From Caldilineaceae bacterium (GTDB lineage Bacteria > Chloroflexota > Anaerolineae > Caldilineales > Caldilineaceae), in the NCBI GenBank assembly GCA_958295845.1, contig OY282376.1:2741022-2805021 (forward strand): 64,000 nt of DNA. The letters are read 5' to 3'. Under the pieces are notes generated by a model. The model searched no databases. It was given only the letters and a program-made list of their open reading frames with translations, and was not told the DNA's origin. Of this stretch, positions 53,210 to 61,866 are shown piece by piece (position 1 is the first letter of the stretch; the number at the start of each line of letters is the position of its first letter). The position numbers and the translations under genes are program-made.

Positions 53210-54277
53210 ATGGCGGAATCACCCACGACGTCAGAGTTTGCATCAGTTGCCTTTGACGTCACGGATCCCCAACACGTTCGGTGGGCAGTTGAGATTTGGA
53301 ACGACGCCACCGGTAACGAAATCCCCATCACTGAAAGATTCCTGAAATACAACTGCACAGAGGATGCCGGCGTCGTCCGAGAGGGACGCGTTGCTTTGGT
53401 GGAAGGACGCCCCGCCGGATTCGTGCTTGGCTGCGCCAGTCCAGGCGTGCCGCCGGTAATGCGCACCGATGTTGTCGGCTGGGTCGAGGCAATTGCCGTT
53501 GCAACGATATACCAGAGGCGCGGGATCGGGAGAGCGCTGTTGCGCTGGGTTGAAGCGTGGCTGGCTGCGCAGAATGGCGGTCGAGACGGGAGGTCTGTGA
53601 CGAGCGGCGAGGGCGGCGGAGAATATGAAACTCTTGCGGGCCCGGTTGGGGGCGGTCGTCTGCGGGTAGGCGGGGGACTACGGCCATTTGTGCCGGGCCC
53701 TTTGGCGGACCGGGCAGCAGAATCGTTTTTCCAGGCATGCGGTTACGAATACGAAAGGGAGCAGTTTTCCTGGGATGTGGCGCGTTCGCTCAGCGACTAC
53801 GAGCCGCCTCCACTGCGTGAAGTGCCGGCGTCGGCGCGGCCTGGGCAGCCGGGCCAGGAAGAACTGCTGTTGGACTTCCTAGCCAAAGAGTTTCCGGAGA
53901 GGTGGCACTGGCAGGCGGAAAGGTTCCTGGAAGAGGGCGGGCGAATCTCCGACTTCATGCTCCTTTGGACGGAAGAAGGGGTGCATGGCTCTTGCCATCT
54001 GACATTTGAGGACTCGGCCAACCCGATAGACCGCTTTTTTCCTTACGATCTGCCGCGTCCTTGGGCACAGCTTGGCTCGATTGGTGTCAGTGCCCGCCTG
54101 CGGGGACAGGGGATGGGATTGTACTTGCTGGATGCGGGCCTGCGGCGGCTGCACAACAGCGGCATTAACGGTTGTGTGATCGACTGGACCACGCTGCTCG
54201 GCTTCTACGCCAAGTGTGGCTTCCGCCCTTATCGGAAATGGGCGCTGCTGTGGCGGAGTTTGGGGAGCGAGGAATAG
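53210..54277 (+). CDS. Tandem GNAT-domain acetyltransferase
   Basis: A 355-residue protein with two GNAT folds, as in mycothiol synthase-like enzymes. The N-terminal domain has the acetyl-CoA loop YQRRGIGRALLRWVEAW near 102-118, and the C-terminal domain ARLRGQGMGLYLLDAGLRRL near 296-315 followed by GFYAKCGFRPYRKWALLWR. Between the halves lies a glycine-rich, low-complexity stretch (about 122-165), unusual for the family, with codons unlike the rest. Which half is active is unclear. It follows the ornithine-cyclodeaminase-type gene by 15 bases and precedes anmK. Confidence 0.85.
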   Translation: MAESPTTSEFASVAFDVTDPQHVRWAVEIWNDATGNEIPITERFLKYNCTEDAGVVREGRVALVEGRPAGFVLGCASPGVPPVMRTDVVGWVEAIAVATIYQRRGIGRALLRWVEAWLAAQNGGRDGRSVTSGEGGGEYETLAGPVGGGRLRVGGGLRPFVPGPLADRAAESFFQACGYEYEREQFSWDVARSLSDYEPPPLREVPASARPGQPGQEELLLDFLAKEFPERWHWQAERFLEEGGRISDFMLLWTEEGVHGSCHLTFEDSANPIDRFFPYDLPRPWAQLGSIGVSARLRGQGMGLYLLDAGLRRLHNSGINGCVIDWTTLLGFYAKCGFRPYRKWALLWRSLGSEE

Positions 54278-54334
54278 TGTGGCGGGCAGGTTCTTGAAAC
54301 ACCTTTTTCGCAAAACAGGTGGACGGGGCCGTCG

Positions 54335-55534
54335 ATGAGAGTCATTGGCCTGATGAGCGGTACTTCTGCGGACGGCATTGACGCGGTGCTGGCGGAGATT
54401 ACTGGTTCTGCCGATGGTCCCGTGATGCGTCAGATCGCTTTTGAGAGTGTTGCGTGGGGCCAGGCGGAGCGGGAGGTCATAGGGCTCTTGATGGCCGGGC
54501 AGGGCGACACGCGTGCTTTGAGCCGTGCGGGGTTTCTGCTTGGCGAGGGGTTCGCCGAAGCGGCGCTGCGCGTAGTCACGCAGAGTGGACTTGGAATCGG
54601 CGAAGTTGATCTGATCGGTTCGCATGGGCAGACGGTCTGGCACGAGGTCGAGGAGGGCGGGGCGGTTCAGTCGACTCTGCAGATTGGTGAGGCGGCGGTT
54701 ATCGCGGAGAGGACCGGGGTCACGACGGTGGCCGATTTTCGCGTAGCCGACGTGGCGGCGGGAGGGCAGGGTGCGCCGCTTATTCCGATTTATGATCAGT
54801 TTTTTCTTCGGCCGGCGGCTGGGTCCGAAGGGTGCCGGGCTGTACAGAACATCGGCGGTATTGGTAATGTGACGTTTCTGCCGGCGGTAGGAGGTTCCCA
54901 GGCGGTTCTGGCTTTCGACACGGGTCCGGGCAATGTGTTGATTGACTGGGCTGCGGCGCGGGCGACGGATGGTGCGCTACAGTTCGACAAGGACGGCGCT
55001 CTGGCGAGACGGGGCAGGTGCAACGACAGCCTGGTTGAACGCTGGCTGGCCCATCCTTATTTTGGGCAAACTCCTCCGAAGTCGACAGGGCGGGAGCTGT
55101 TCAGCCATTCGCTGGCTGAACGGTATCGTCTTGAAGCTGCCGAAGCAGGGCTTTCGGACGAGGACTTTACGGCGACTGTGACGGAGCTGACAGCGGCTTC
55201 GATCGCTGAGAGCTATCGCGCGTTTGCGCCTTCGTCTGTGGCAGAGGTGGTTGTGTGCGGGGGCGGGGCCCGCAATCCGGTGCTGATGGAGAGGTTGCTG
55301 GCACAGGTTTCGAGAAGGTGCGGGCGAAGTATCACGGTCGTGCGGTACGGGGAGCTAGCGGATGTGCCTGGCGACGAGGCGTCGAAGGAGGCGCTTGGCT
55401 TTGCGCTGCTGGCGTGGCTGACAGTTCAAGGTGAAGCGGGCAATGTGCCGGCGAGCACTGGGGCCAGCGGCGAGCGTATTCTGGGCAAAATTGCGCCGGG
55501 TCGGAACTTCCGCCAGGTATTTGGACGGCTCTAG
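54335..55534 (+). CDS. anmK: Anhydro-N-acetylmuramic acid kinase
   Basis: A 399-residue kinase that cleaves the 1,6-anhydro ring of anhydro-MurNAc and phosphorylates it to MurNAc-6-phosphate for cell-wall recycling, in the cytoplasm. GLMSGTSADGIDAVL at 5-19 is the phosphate-binding motif. IGSHGQTVWHE near 91-101 and GGIGNVTFLP with FDTGPGNVLIDW near 173-210 follow the ASKHA-fold order, and VVVCGGGARNPVLMERL near 306-322 is the adenosine motif. Length and motifs match the family. It ends 33 bases before the convergent priA. Confidence 0.95.
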   Translation: MRVIGLMSGTSADGIDAVLAEITGSADGPVMRQIAFESVAWGQAEREVIGLLMAGQGDTRALSRAGFLLGEGFAEAALRVVTQSGLGIGEVDLIGSHGQTVWHEVEEGGAVQSTLQIGEAAVIAERTGVTTVADFRVADVAAGGQGAPLIPIYDQFFLRPAAGSEGCRAVQNIGGIGNVTFLPAVGGSQAVLAFDTGPGNVLIDWAAARATDGALQFDKDGALARRGRCNDSLVERWLAHPYFGQTPPKSTGRELFSHSLAERYRLEAAEAGLSDEDFTATVTELTAASIAESYRAFAPSSVAEVVVCGGGARNPVLMERLLAQVSRRCGRSITVVRYGELADVPGDEASKEALGFALLAWLTVQGEAGNVPASTGASGERILGKIAPGRNFRQVFGRL

Positions 55535-55567
55535 TTTTTCGTAATTTGCCGCACGGCGCGGTGCGCA

Positions 55568-58282
55568 TCACATCATCGAGACCGGGTCGATGTCGATGCG
55601 CCAGCCGAAGGGGATGTCGATTCCTTGCAGGAAGGCGGAGGGATCGGCAGCCCGAATGATGATCTGCCAGCGGTAGTAGCTGCGAGTGCGGGCGTATGGG
55701 GCGGGGGCAGGGCCCAGCAGGTCGACGCCTTCGCCCCAGATACCCATCTCTTCGGCGCGCAGCTGTAGGTTCCTCATCATCCGGTCAGACTGCCCCACGA
55801 CAGTTTCCAGTTTTTTGTGCCAGAATATCAGGCGGGCCAGCCTGCTGACGGGGGGGTAGTTCTGCTCGCGTCGGAATTCCATTTCGCGTTGATAGAAGGC
55901 GTGGTAGTCGTGACCGGCGGCGGCCTGGAGGGCGTAATGTTGGGGCGTGTAGCTCTGAAAGATGACGCGTCCGCCTCTGCGGCTGCGGCCGGCGCGACCG
56001 GCGACCTGTGTCAGGAGCTGGAAGGTTCGTTCCGGGCCGCGGAAGTCGGGCAGATAGAGGCCCACGTCAGCGGCGACGACGCCGACGAGGGTGACGAGCG
56101 GCAGGTCCAGGCCTTTGGCGATCATTTGCGTGCCGATGAGGACGTCTGCCTCGTGGCCGGCGAATCGATCCAGGATTTGTTCGTGGCTGCCTTTGCGCCC
56201 GGTGGTGTCGCGGTCCCAGCGCAGGAGGCGTGCGCGCGGCGCGATCTGGCTGACAAGCTCTTCGATGCGTTGGGTACCGGTGCCGAAGAAGCGGATGCGG
56301 TGGCTGCGGCAGGACGGGCAGTGTTCGGGGATGGGTTGGCGGGCGTTGCAGCGGTGGCAGATGAGCTTTGCGGCGCGTTCGTGGTAGGTGAGGGGCGTTT
56401 CGCAGCGTTCACATTCGGCGACGAAGCCGCAGTCGCGGCACATGACGAATGAGTGAGTGCCGCGGCGGTTGAGGAAGAGAATGGCCTGTTCGCCGGCGTC
56501 GAGAACTGTGTGGAGCTCGGACTGGAGGCTGCGGCTGAAGATGCTGCGATTGCCGGCGCGCAGCTCCTGGCGCATGTCGACGATTTCGACTGGGGGCAGC
56601 TTGGCGTACACGGGCGGGGCAGGCGGGGCGTCGCTTTCGCCAGGATGGGGGTCATCGAGTTCGCCGTGGCCCATTACTCTGTCAGGCATTTCGAGGAGTT
56701 TCAGTCTACCCTGTTGGGCGGCGTGGTAGGCGTCGAGGGATGGGGTGGCTGTCCCGAAGATGAGGGCGCTGCCGGTTGCTGCTGCCAGCTGGATTGCGAT
56801 GGTGCGGGCGTCGTAGAAGACGGTAAAGCTGCCCCACTCGTCGGTGTCCTGTTTGTAGGTGGACTCGTGTTCTTCGTCGACGACGATGAGGCCGAGACGG
56901 GGCAATGGCGAGAAGAGGGCGCTGCGGGCGCCGACGATGACGTCGATGTGGCCGTCGCGAGCCCTGCGCCAGACGTCATAGCGCTGGCTGGTGCTTAAGC
57001 CGGAGTGGATTACGGAGACGCGGTCTGGGAAGCGGCCGGCAAAGCGGGCGACGGTCTGGGGCGTGAGTGCGATTTCCGGGACGAGGACGATGGCCTGGCG
57101 TTTGCGCGAGAGGGTTTCGGCGATCGCGTGGAGGTAGATTTCGGTCTTGCCGCTGCCGGTTGCCCCGTGGAGCAGGAAGCCTTTGTTTCTGATTGGGGCC
57201 TCTGTGAGCCCCTTTTCTTTCTGCTCGGCACTTAACGGTTCTGTAGCAACCGAGGGGAAGCATTCTGAACTGATCTCATTCCAGACGTGCTGCTGCTGGT
57301 CGGTCAATTTCGGTGGGTAGGTCCTGGGGTAGATGCGTCCGCCGAGCGGGTCGCGGTAGCGGATCTTGTGCTCGAGGCGGATCATTCCCGCGTCTCGCAG
57401 CTTTCGGAGCGCGTTCAGGTCGGTGTCTACTTTGGCGTAGAGATCGGTCTTCCACATTGGCGTCTCGGCTTGGGCGAGGGCCTGCAATACAGGCTCCAGT
57501 TTTGACGCGCTTTTCAGGGCCATGATGGCATCTTCGGCAGCTTCCGGCGGCCGCGCCAACTGCACCTCGTCGTCCACTACGCTGACCAACTTTTTTTTCT
57601 GGAGGGCTGAGACGGGGCCCTTAGACGGGAGGTTGCAGGCAGTTCTCAGTTCTTTGAGGGGCCAAGCGCGGGAAGGCTGTGTCAAGAGTGTAGTCAGGAC
57701 CTGGGCCTGCTTGCTCTTGTGGTTGAGGCCGAGGAGGTTCTGGCGGATGGAGTTGGGGTCAATCAGCAGCTCCAGCTGTTCTTCACGCTTGGCACGGACT
57801 TTGGGAGGCTCGCCGCTCTTGCTGAGCAGGCCTGGGGTCAGGAAGAGCTTTACGGCTTCGGAGATTGGGGCGACATAGTAGTCGGCGAGCCAGAAAGCCA
57901 AGTCCAACTGGGCAGGCGTGAGAACGGGTCGGGGCCGGGCGAGTCGGTTGATGGCTTTGGTTTCGACGGGGGATGAGGACGCGGGCCCTACAACGATTCC
58001 CTGAACTTCCTGCGGGCCGAATGGGGCCCATACGAGGTGACCCGTCTCGACTTCGCCCTTCAGATTGGGAGGCAGGTGGTAGTGGAAGGTCTGAAAACGG
58101 GCGGCGCCGCCGGTGCGCTGGTGAACCGATTCCGGTCTTAATTGACGAGGGGAGAGGGTTAATGCTCCATCTCCTTCGGCGCCGTCGAAATCGCTTTCTG
58201 GCGGCGGAACCTCCTCCTGCCTGAAAGAGCGGCGAATTGGGAGAAATATGATTACTTCAACCAGGGACTTTTTGTCTGGCAC
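55568..58282 (-). CDS. priA: Primosomal protein N' (PriA helicase)
   Basis: A 904-residue superfamily 2 helicase that restarts stalled replication forks. After a 55-residue, acidic, non-conserved N-terminus, the 3'-DNA-binding domain begins near FQTFHYHLPPNLKGEVETGH. Walker A is GATGSGKTEIYLH near 375, followed by LVPEIALTPQ, and the DEEH box with STYKQD near 470. The zinc region has paired Cys motifs CRDCGFVAECERC and CHRCNARQPIPEHCPSC near 640-685. Helicase motifs GTQMIAKGLDLPLVTLVGV and QVAGRAGRSRRGG lie near 738 and 785. All essential motifs are present. GTG start at 58282. Confidence 0.95.
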   Translation of the reverse strand: MPDKKSLVEVIIFLPIRRSFRQEEVPPPESDFDGAEGDGALTLSPRQLRPESVHQRTGGAARFQTFHYHLPPNLKGEVETGHLVWAPFGPQEVQGIVVGPASSSPVETKAINRLARPRPVLTPAQLDLAFWLADYYVAPISEAVKLFLTPGLLSKSGEPPKVRAKREEQLELLIDPNSIRQNLLGLNHKSKQAQVLTTLLTQPSRAWPLKELRTACNLPSKGPVSALQKKKLVSVVDDEVQLARPPEAAEDAIMALKSASKLEPVLQALAQAETPMWKTDLYAKVDTDLNALRKLRDAGMIRLEHKIRYRDPLGGRIYPRTYPPKLTDQQQHVWNEISSECFPSVATEPLSAEQKEKGLTEAPIRNKGFLLHGATGSGKTEIYLHAIAETLSRKRQAIVLVPEIALTPQTVARFAGRFPDRVSVIHSGLSTSQRYDVWRRARDGHIDVIVGARSALFSPLPRLGLIVVDEEHESTYKQDTDEWGSFTVFYDARTIAIQLAAATGSALIFGTATPSLDAYHAAQQGRLKLLEMPDRVMGHGELDDPHPGESDAPPAPPVYAKLPPVEIVDMRQELRAGNRSIFSRSLQSELHTVLDAGEQAILFLNRRGTHSFVMCRDCGFVAECERCETPLTYHERAAKLICHRCNARQPIPEHCPSCRSHRIRFFGTGTQRIEELVSQIAPRARLLRWDRDTTGRKGSHEQILDRFAGHEADVLIGTQMIAKGLDLPLVTLVGVVAADVGLYLPDFRGPERTFQLLTQVAGRAGRSRRGGRVIFQSYTPQHYALQAAAGHDYHAFYQREMEFRREQNYPPVSRLARLIFWHKKLETVVGQSDRMMRNLQLRAEEMGIWGEGVDLLGPAPAPYARTRSYYRWQIIIRAADPSAFLQGIDIPFGWRIDIDPVSMM

Positions 58283-58461
58283 GTTGTGATCCTAAGTAAG
58301 AGTGGCTCAAATGTTCGATTTTACCCACGCAAATTGTAACCCAAATTTGACGTGACCGGCAAGGGCGGAGGCTTTCGCCCGGATTGAGATTTGGAGGAAA
58401 CGTTTCGTTTCCCGATGCAAGGGCAACTGGAGAGCGGGGCGGAATTGGGCTTGCCGAGAAA

Positions 58462-59877
58462 CTACCAACGGCGGCGGCGCTGAAAGGTGAGAAGGCGGGT
58501 GAAACGGAAGATTGCGGCGTAGACGTAAACTTGCCAGAGGCCGACAGGAAGGGCCAGGGCAGCGGGCAGGTAGGAGGTTACGGGATGTCCGATTATGGAG
58601 GCGTTCAGGCTGTTGAAGAGGAGGACGAGCAGCGCGTAGGCAATCAGCCCGAGGAGTATCCCCATCAACGGCTGTATCATTGCGCGCAGAATGTACTGAC
58701 GGTCGAAATCCTCATGCACGCGCATTCGCTCGAACAGGAAGGATACGGTGCCCAGGCAGCCGCCTATTCCACCGGCAGCCACTGTCCACAGCAGGGCAAT
58801 GTAGTGGGACGTGTTCCATCCGGTGCTCGAGGCGATCAGTAGGATGATCTCGTCTACTTCGAGCGGATAGAGGTAGAGGGCGGCGCCGAGGCCGCCCAGC
58901 GCAGCCAGCCATAGAATGAGGAGACCGAACGTACGGAGCCCGATGCCGCGAGAGCGGCTGCGGCTGGACCTGGCTCGTTCGATTATCTGCCTGGCCTGTT
59001 GGATGTTGTATTGTGCCCGTTCGATGCGGTGGGGCTGGCCGATGATTATCTCTCTGGCTTCTCGCAACAGGGACAGGGCATGGCCGGTGTTTTCGCGGCG
59101 TGTCTCACGAAACCGGTCGATTGCATCGTAAAGGCCGGCGATTTCTTCCTCGATCAGTTCGGCGTCGGTAGACAGTGATTCGGGCGCAACTTCGAACTTG
59201 AGCCAGTCGGGCGGAGGCGCTACCGTTACAGGATTATCCAAGACTGATTCAGACTGCGGCTGGACGCTCTGAATTGGAAATTGCTGCTCTTGCGGCCCTG
59301 GCTGACCCGCTGGATTTAGGCCGGACTGTGTATGGGTCTGGTCCGCTGCGGCGGGCGGTTCGACTTCTCGGTGAGACTGGCCGGGGCTTCCGGATTGGGG
59401 GGCGGTTGCAGCGTTGGGCGGTGTGTAATGTTGGGTGGAAGGGTGGGATTGAGGGGGAGGCTCGGCGGATTGCGCGGCAGGGTCGGGCGTCCTCGGAGCG
59501 AGATCCTGTGCATCGGGTACGACGCCGTCGTTTGCGCTGTGGCCTGGTTGCGAGGTGGTTTCGGGTTCGATATGGTCTGCTAGGTCCGATTGCGAGGCCG
59601 GCGCCTGCTGATTTCCGGGGGATTCTTCGCGTTGCGGCGCGATGCCATCCGGCGCCTCGCGGGATGGGGAGGTGTCGGCGCCGGAATTTATTTGTTCGAG
59701 GAGAAACTCGGCGCGTTGGCGCAGGGCGGCCAAGTGTGCCGCCGATTCTTCGAGCATTTGCAAGGAAGACAACTCTTCCCGCGCCGAGTCTTTCGGACCT
59801 GGATTCGCCTTGCTTTCTTCGGACGGTTTTTCGTTGCCGGCCGAAGATCGGGAGGCGTTTTCAGATTCGGAATTCAA
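58462..59877 (-). CDS. Membrane protein of unknown function with long disordered N-terminus
   Basis: A 471-residue protein. Residues 1-215 are low-complexity, rich in Ser, Pro, Gln and Glu, and lack hydrophobic segments, with one helical ELSSLQMLEESAAHLAALRQ stretch near 36-55. Residues 235-300 are helical and charged. An Arg/Ser-rich RARSSRSRSRG precedes four or five hydrophobic helices in 315-465 (LRTFGLLILWLAALGGLGAA, HYIALLWTVAAGGIGGCLG, PLMGILLGLIAYALLVLLF). I recognise no family. The C-terminus is basic (RRRRW). TTG start at 59877 lacks a clear ribosome site. It follows priA on the same strand with a 179-base gap. Confidence 0.7.
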   Translation of the reverse strand: MNSESENASRSSAGNEKPSEESKANPGPKDSAREELSSLQMLEESAAHLAALRQRAEFLLEQINSGADTSPSREAPDGIAPQREESPGNQQAPASQSDLADHIEPETTSQPGHSANDGVVPDAQDLAPRTPDPAAQSAEPPPQSHPSTQHYTPPNAATAPQSGSPGQSHREVEPPAAADQTHTQSGLNPAGQPGPQEQQFPIQSVQPQSESVLDNPVTVAPPPDWLKFEVAPESLSTDAELIEEEIAGLYDAIDRFRETRRENTGHALSLLREAREIIIGQPHRIERAQYNIQQARQIIERARSSRSRSRGIGLRTFGLLILWLAALGGLGAALYLYPLEVDEIILLIASSTGWNTSHYIALLWTVAAGGIGGCLGTVSFLFERMRVHEDFDRQYILRAMIQPLMGILLGLIAYALLVLLFNSLNASIIGHPVTSYLPAALALPVGLWQVYVYAAIFRFTRLLTFQRRRRW

Positions 59878-60019
59878 GATAGGCTACAATTCATTTTGCA
59901 ACGCTAAATGCCCGGAGGCGGCACCGGTATGTCGGAAGCTCAGCCACCAGTTCATGCAAAGGCGGCCTTCTAGTACTATATCATACGGCAAAATTTAGCG
60001 AAAAAGGCTACTTTCTGAC

Positions 60020-60160
60020 GTGCATCCCAAAGGCTTGGAGAGAGTGAAGAGGAGAGAGGAGAGAGTAACACCGATTGGTCTGCCGGAGATTGAAACTGGA
60101 ACTAACCGCGGCTGGGTATAAGCAAGAGGCAATTGAATTCACCTCCTTTTTGGGATGCAC
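60020..60160. repeat. 141-bp segment bounded by a 12-bp perfect inverted repeat
   Basis: GTGCATCCCAAA at 60020-60031 and TTTGGGATGCAC at 60149-60160. Inside, TCACCTCCTT at 60139-60148 equals the 3' end of 16S rRNA; on the minus strand it reads as an ideal Shine-Dalgarno followed nine bases later by TTG and a 45-codon frame (59995-60132). MITE, small gene or remnant are all possible. Confidence 0.5.
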
Positions 60161-60608
60161 CGGCTTTCTAGATTTCAGTCGCGCCAGCTGGCGGTACGGT
60201 TGACAAGAGCGAGATGGGACTTTCAATTCCAGGGTTGTTGACTTGGCCTGAACTGGAATTGGTTCACTTTCTGGAAGTCCGTCCATTCGGACTCGGTCCA
60301 GAATCCATTTCATATCGCGAGGTCAGTAGACCTTACATTGGTTTCGTGTCTCTCAGCAAAGGGTCCGGCAAAGTCTAGGGGGGAGCTGCCGCCTGGTCTA
60401 CTCGCAGTCAGGGAGTGAAATACCGGTCTGGTGCAGCTGCTGAGCCGACTCCCAAGTGTGAGGTCAGAGTTTGGGGCACCTCAGTGGTCGGTGCGACAGT
60501 TTTGGATGGGGCCTGATGCCCGACATGAGCTGAGCGAATTGGGGCGGGGGATTCTCCAGGTTGGGGGCGGGTTGGAGAAAACGCGGCGTAACGAAATTGG
60601 CGGAAGAT

Positions 60609-60638
60609 TTGACAGGCACAGCCGATGGCACGTATAAT
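60609..60638 (+). promoter_or_regulatory. Promoter of rpmH-rnpA operon
   Basis: Perfect TTGACA (60609-60614) and TATAAT (60633-60638) boxes with an 18-base spacer, about 47 bases before the rpmH start. It fits the strong constitutive expression expected for a ribosomal protein gene. Confidence 0.85.
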
Positions 60639-60685
60639 TGACTATTGGTAGTTATTACAAATTGTTATTTTGAAGGAGTGAAGAG

Positions 60686-60850
60686 ATGCCCAAACGAACC
60701 TGGCAGCCAAAGGTTCGCAAGCGGTTGCGCACACACGGCTTTCGAAAGCGGATGAGCAAGCCTGGCGGACGCAATGTGTTGAAGCGCCGTCGACTCAAGC
60801 AGCGGACGGAGCTTTCGGTCCAGCTCTCAACTCGTAAAAGAACCTACTAG
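60686..60850 (+). CDS. rpmH: 50S ribosomal protein L34
   Basis: A 54-residue, highly basic protein of the large ribosomal subunit. It begins [19 protein letters not shown] and has [19 protein letters not shown] near 22-40; the family signature is usually KRTxQPxxxRxxRxHGFxxRM, with Thr-Trp here. Length is slightly above the usual 44-47 residues because of a C-terminal extension ([14 protein letters not shown]). AAGGAG lies eight bases before the ATG and a consensus promoter lies upstream. rnpA follows after 172 bases, the near-universal bacterial order. Confidence 0.97.
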   Translation: MPKRTWQPKVRKRLRTHGFRKRMSKPGGRNVLKRRRLKQRTELSVQLSTRKRTY

Positions 60851-61022
60851 GAACGCGACCCCCCCAATCGCCGGGTGGCTGGTAGGGCAGAATTTGTGAG
60901 CAGTTGTAGGTGGGAAGGCACGTGCTGGGGGAACTCAACGAGGTGCGAGACTCGATGGCCCTGACAGCCTTACTTGCAGTCAGCGATCAAGGTTTTGCTG
61001 AGTCATTCGGACATTTGGCGGG

Positions 61023-61397
61023 GTGAGACGACGCTTTCGAGTACGGGACAACAGCCGGTTCCAAGAAATACGGCGCAAGGGCAGAACATATAGCAGCTGC
61101 TATGCCGTATTGTGTTTCTTAGAGAATGGCCTTCCCTATAGCCGCTTTGGTTTTTCCGTAAGTCGCCGCATAGGCAATGCGGTAGTGCGGAATCGTGTGA
61201 AGAGGCGAATGCGAGAATCGGTACGACTGCGCATGAACCAGATTCAACCTGGGTGGGATTGCGTCGTTATTGCCCGATCCCCGATTCGGAAGGCAACGTA
61301 CGTTCAGATCGACGGTACCATTACCCGTCTCTTTGGTCGAGCAGCGCTTTTCGACACCGATCAGGCCCGAAACGGCGGCCGGACCCGGGAGGGGTAA
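61023..61397 (+). CDS. rnpA: Ribonuclease P protein component
   Basis: A 124-residue basic protein that assists the RNase P RNA in trimming tRNA 5' leaders. FGFSVSRRIGNAVVRNRVKR near 43-62 includes the RNR signature (NAVVRNRVKRRMRE), and RDNSRFQEIRRKGRTYSS near 8-25 is the usual N-terminal RNA-binding segment. The GTG start at 61023 begins MRRRFRV. No strong ribosome-binding site is visible. It sits between rpmH and yidD, and yidD starts three bases after its stop. Confidence 0.95.
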   Translation: MRRRFRVRDNSRFQEIRRKGRTYSSCYAVLCFLENGLPYSRFGFSVSRRIGNAVVRNRVKRRMRESVRLRMNQIQPGWDCVVIARSPIRKATYVQIDGTITRLFGRAALFDTDQARNGGRTREG

Positions 61398-61400
61398 GTT

Positions 61401-61610
61401 GTGCGCGGTTTCCTGCTGCTTCTGATTCGACTCTATCAGAGAGGGATTTCGCCGCTCTTGGGGAATAATTGCCGGTTCCACCCCTCTTGTTCTCAGTATA
61501 CGTACGAGGCGGTGGAGCGGTACGGGGCGGCTCGGGGGGGCTGGATGGGCTTGCGGCGCGTCTGTCGATGCCATCCATGGAATCCGGGTGGATTTGATCC
61601 TGTTCCTTAG
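61401..61610 (+). CDS. yidD: Membrane protein insertion efficiency factor YidD
   Basis: A 69-residue protein that aids Sec/YidC-dependent insertion of membrane proteins. The conserved core [20 protein letters not shown] followed by [15 protein letters not shown], then [15 protein letters not shown] near 55-69, is diagnostic, with the three Cys in their usual places. GTG start; the gene is three bases downstream of rnpA, which suggests translational coupling. The next gene, yidC, is the functional partner. Confidence 0.96.
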   Translation: MRGFLLLLIRLYQRGISPLLGNNCRFHPSCSQYTYEAVERYGAARGGWMGLRRVCRCHPWNPGGFDPVP

Positions 61611-61866
61611 CGAGATGCTGCGAGCTCACGGCTATTCGTCGCGTTCTATTGCGAGTTATATTTAGCGAGTGATGAAAGGCAGATTGCCGAACTGCAAGTC
61701 AATTGCAGGCGACACCAATTGGCGGCGGGTTACGGCACGTTGTGGACGATAAGCGGGTGAGACGGCCTGACAACATGCAGTCTTGGCGCGTCAAAGACTG
61801 TGTGAGTCAAGACTTAAACCGGCCCTGCCGGCGCCAGTGTCTGGTGCGGCGATTAGGAGAAAAACT

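Larger units (their letters stand above)
59878..60685. other. Long non-coding region upstream of rpmH with an inverted repeat
   Basis: About 800 bases between divergent genes. It contains the 12-bp inverted repeat at 60020-60160 and the rpmH promoter at 60609-60638. No DnaA-box cluster or stable RNA gene was recognised, although rpmH regions often lie near the origin. Confidence 0.5.

Noticed and set aside
55535-55567. Terminator between anmK and priA
   Set aside because: Only a 5-bp GC stem is possible and no T-tract lies in the right place.
59878-60685. Chromosome origin (oriC) next to rpmH
   Set aside because: No dnaA gene, no cluster of DnaA boxes and no AT-rich unwinding stretch could be seen.
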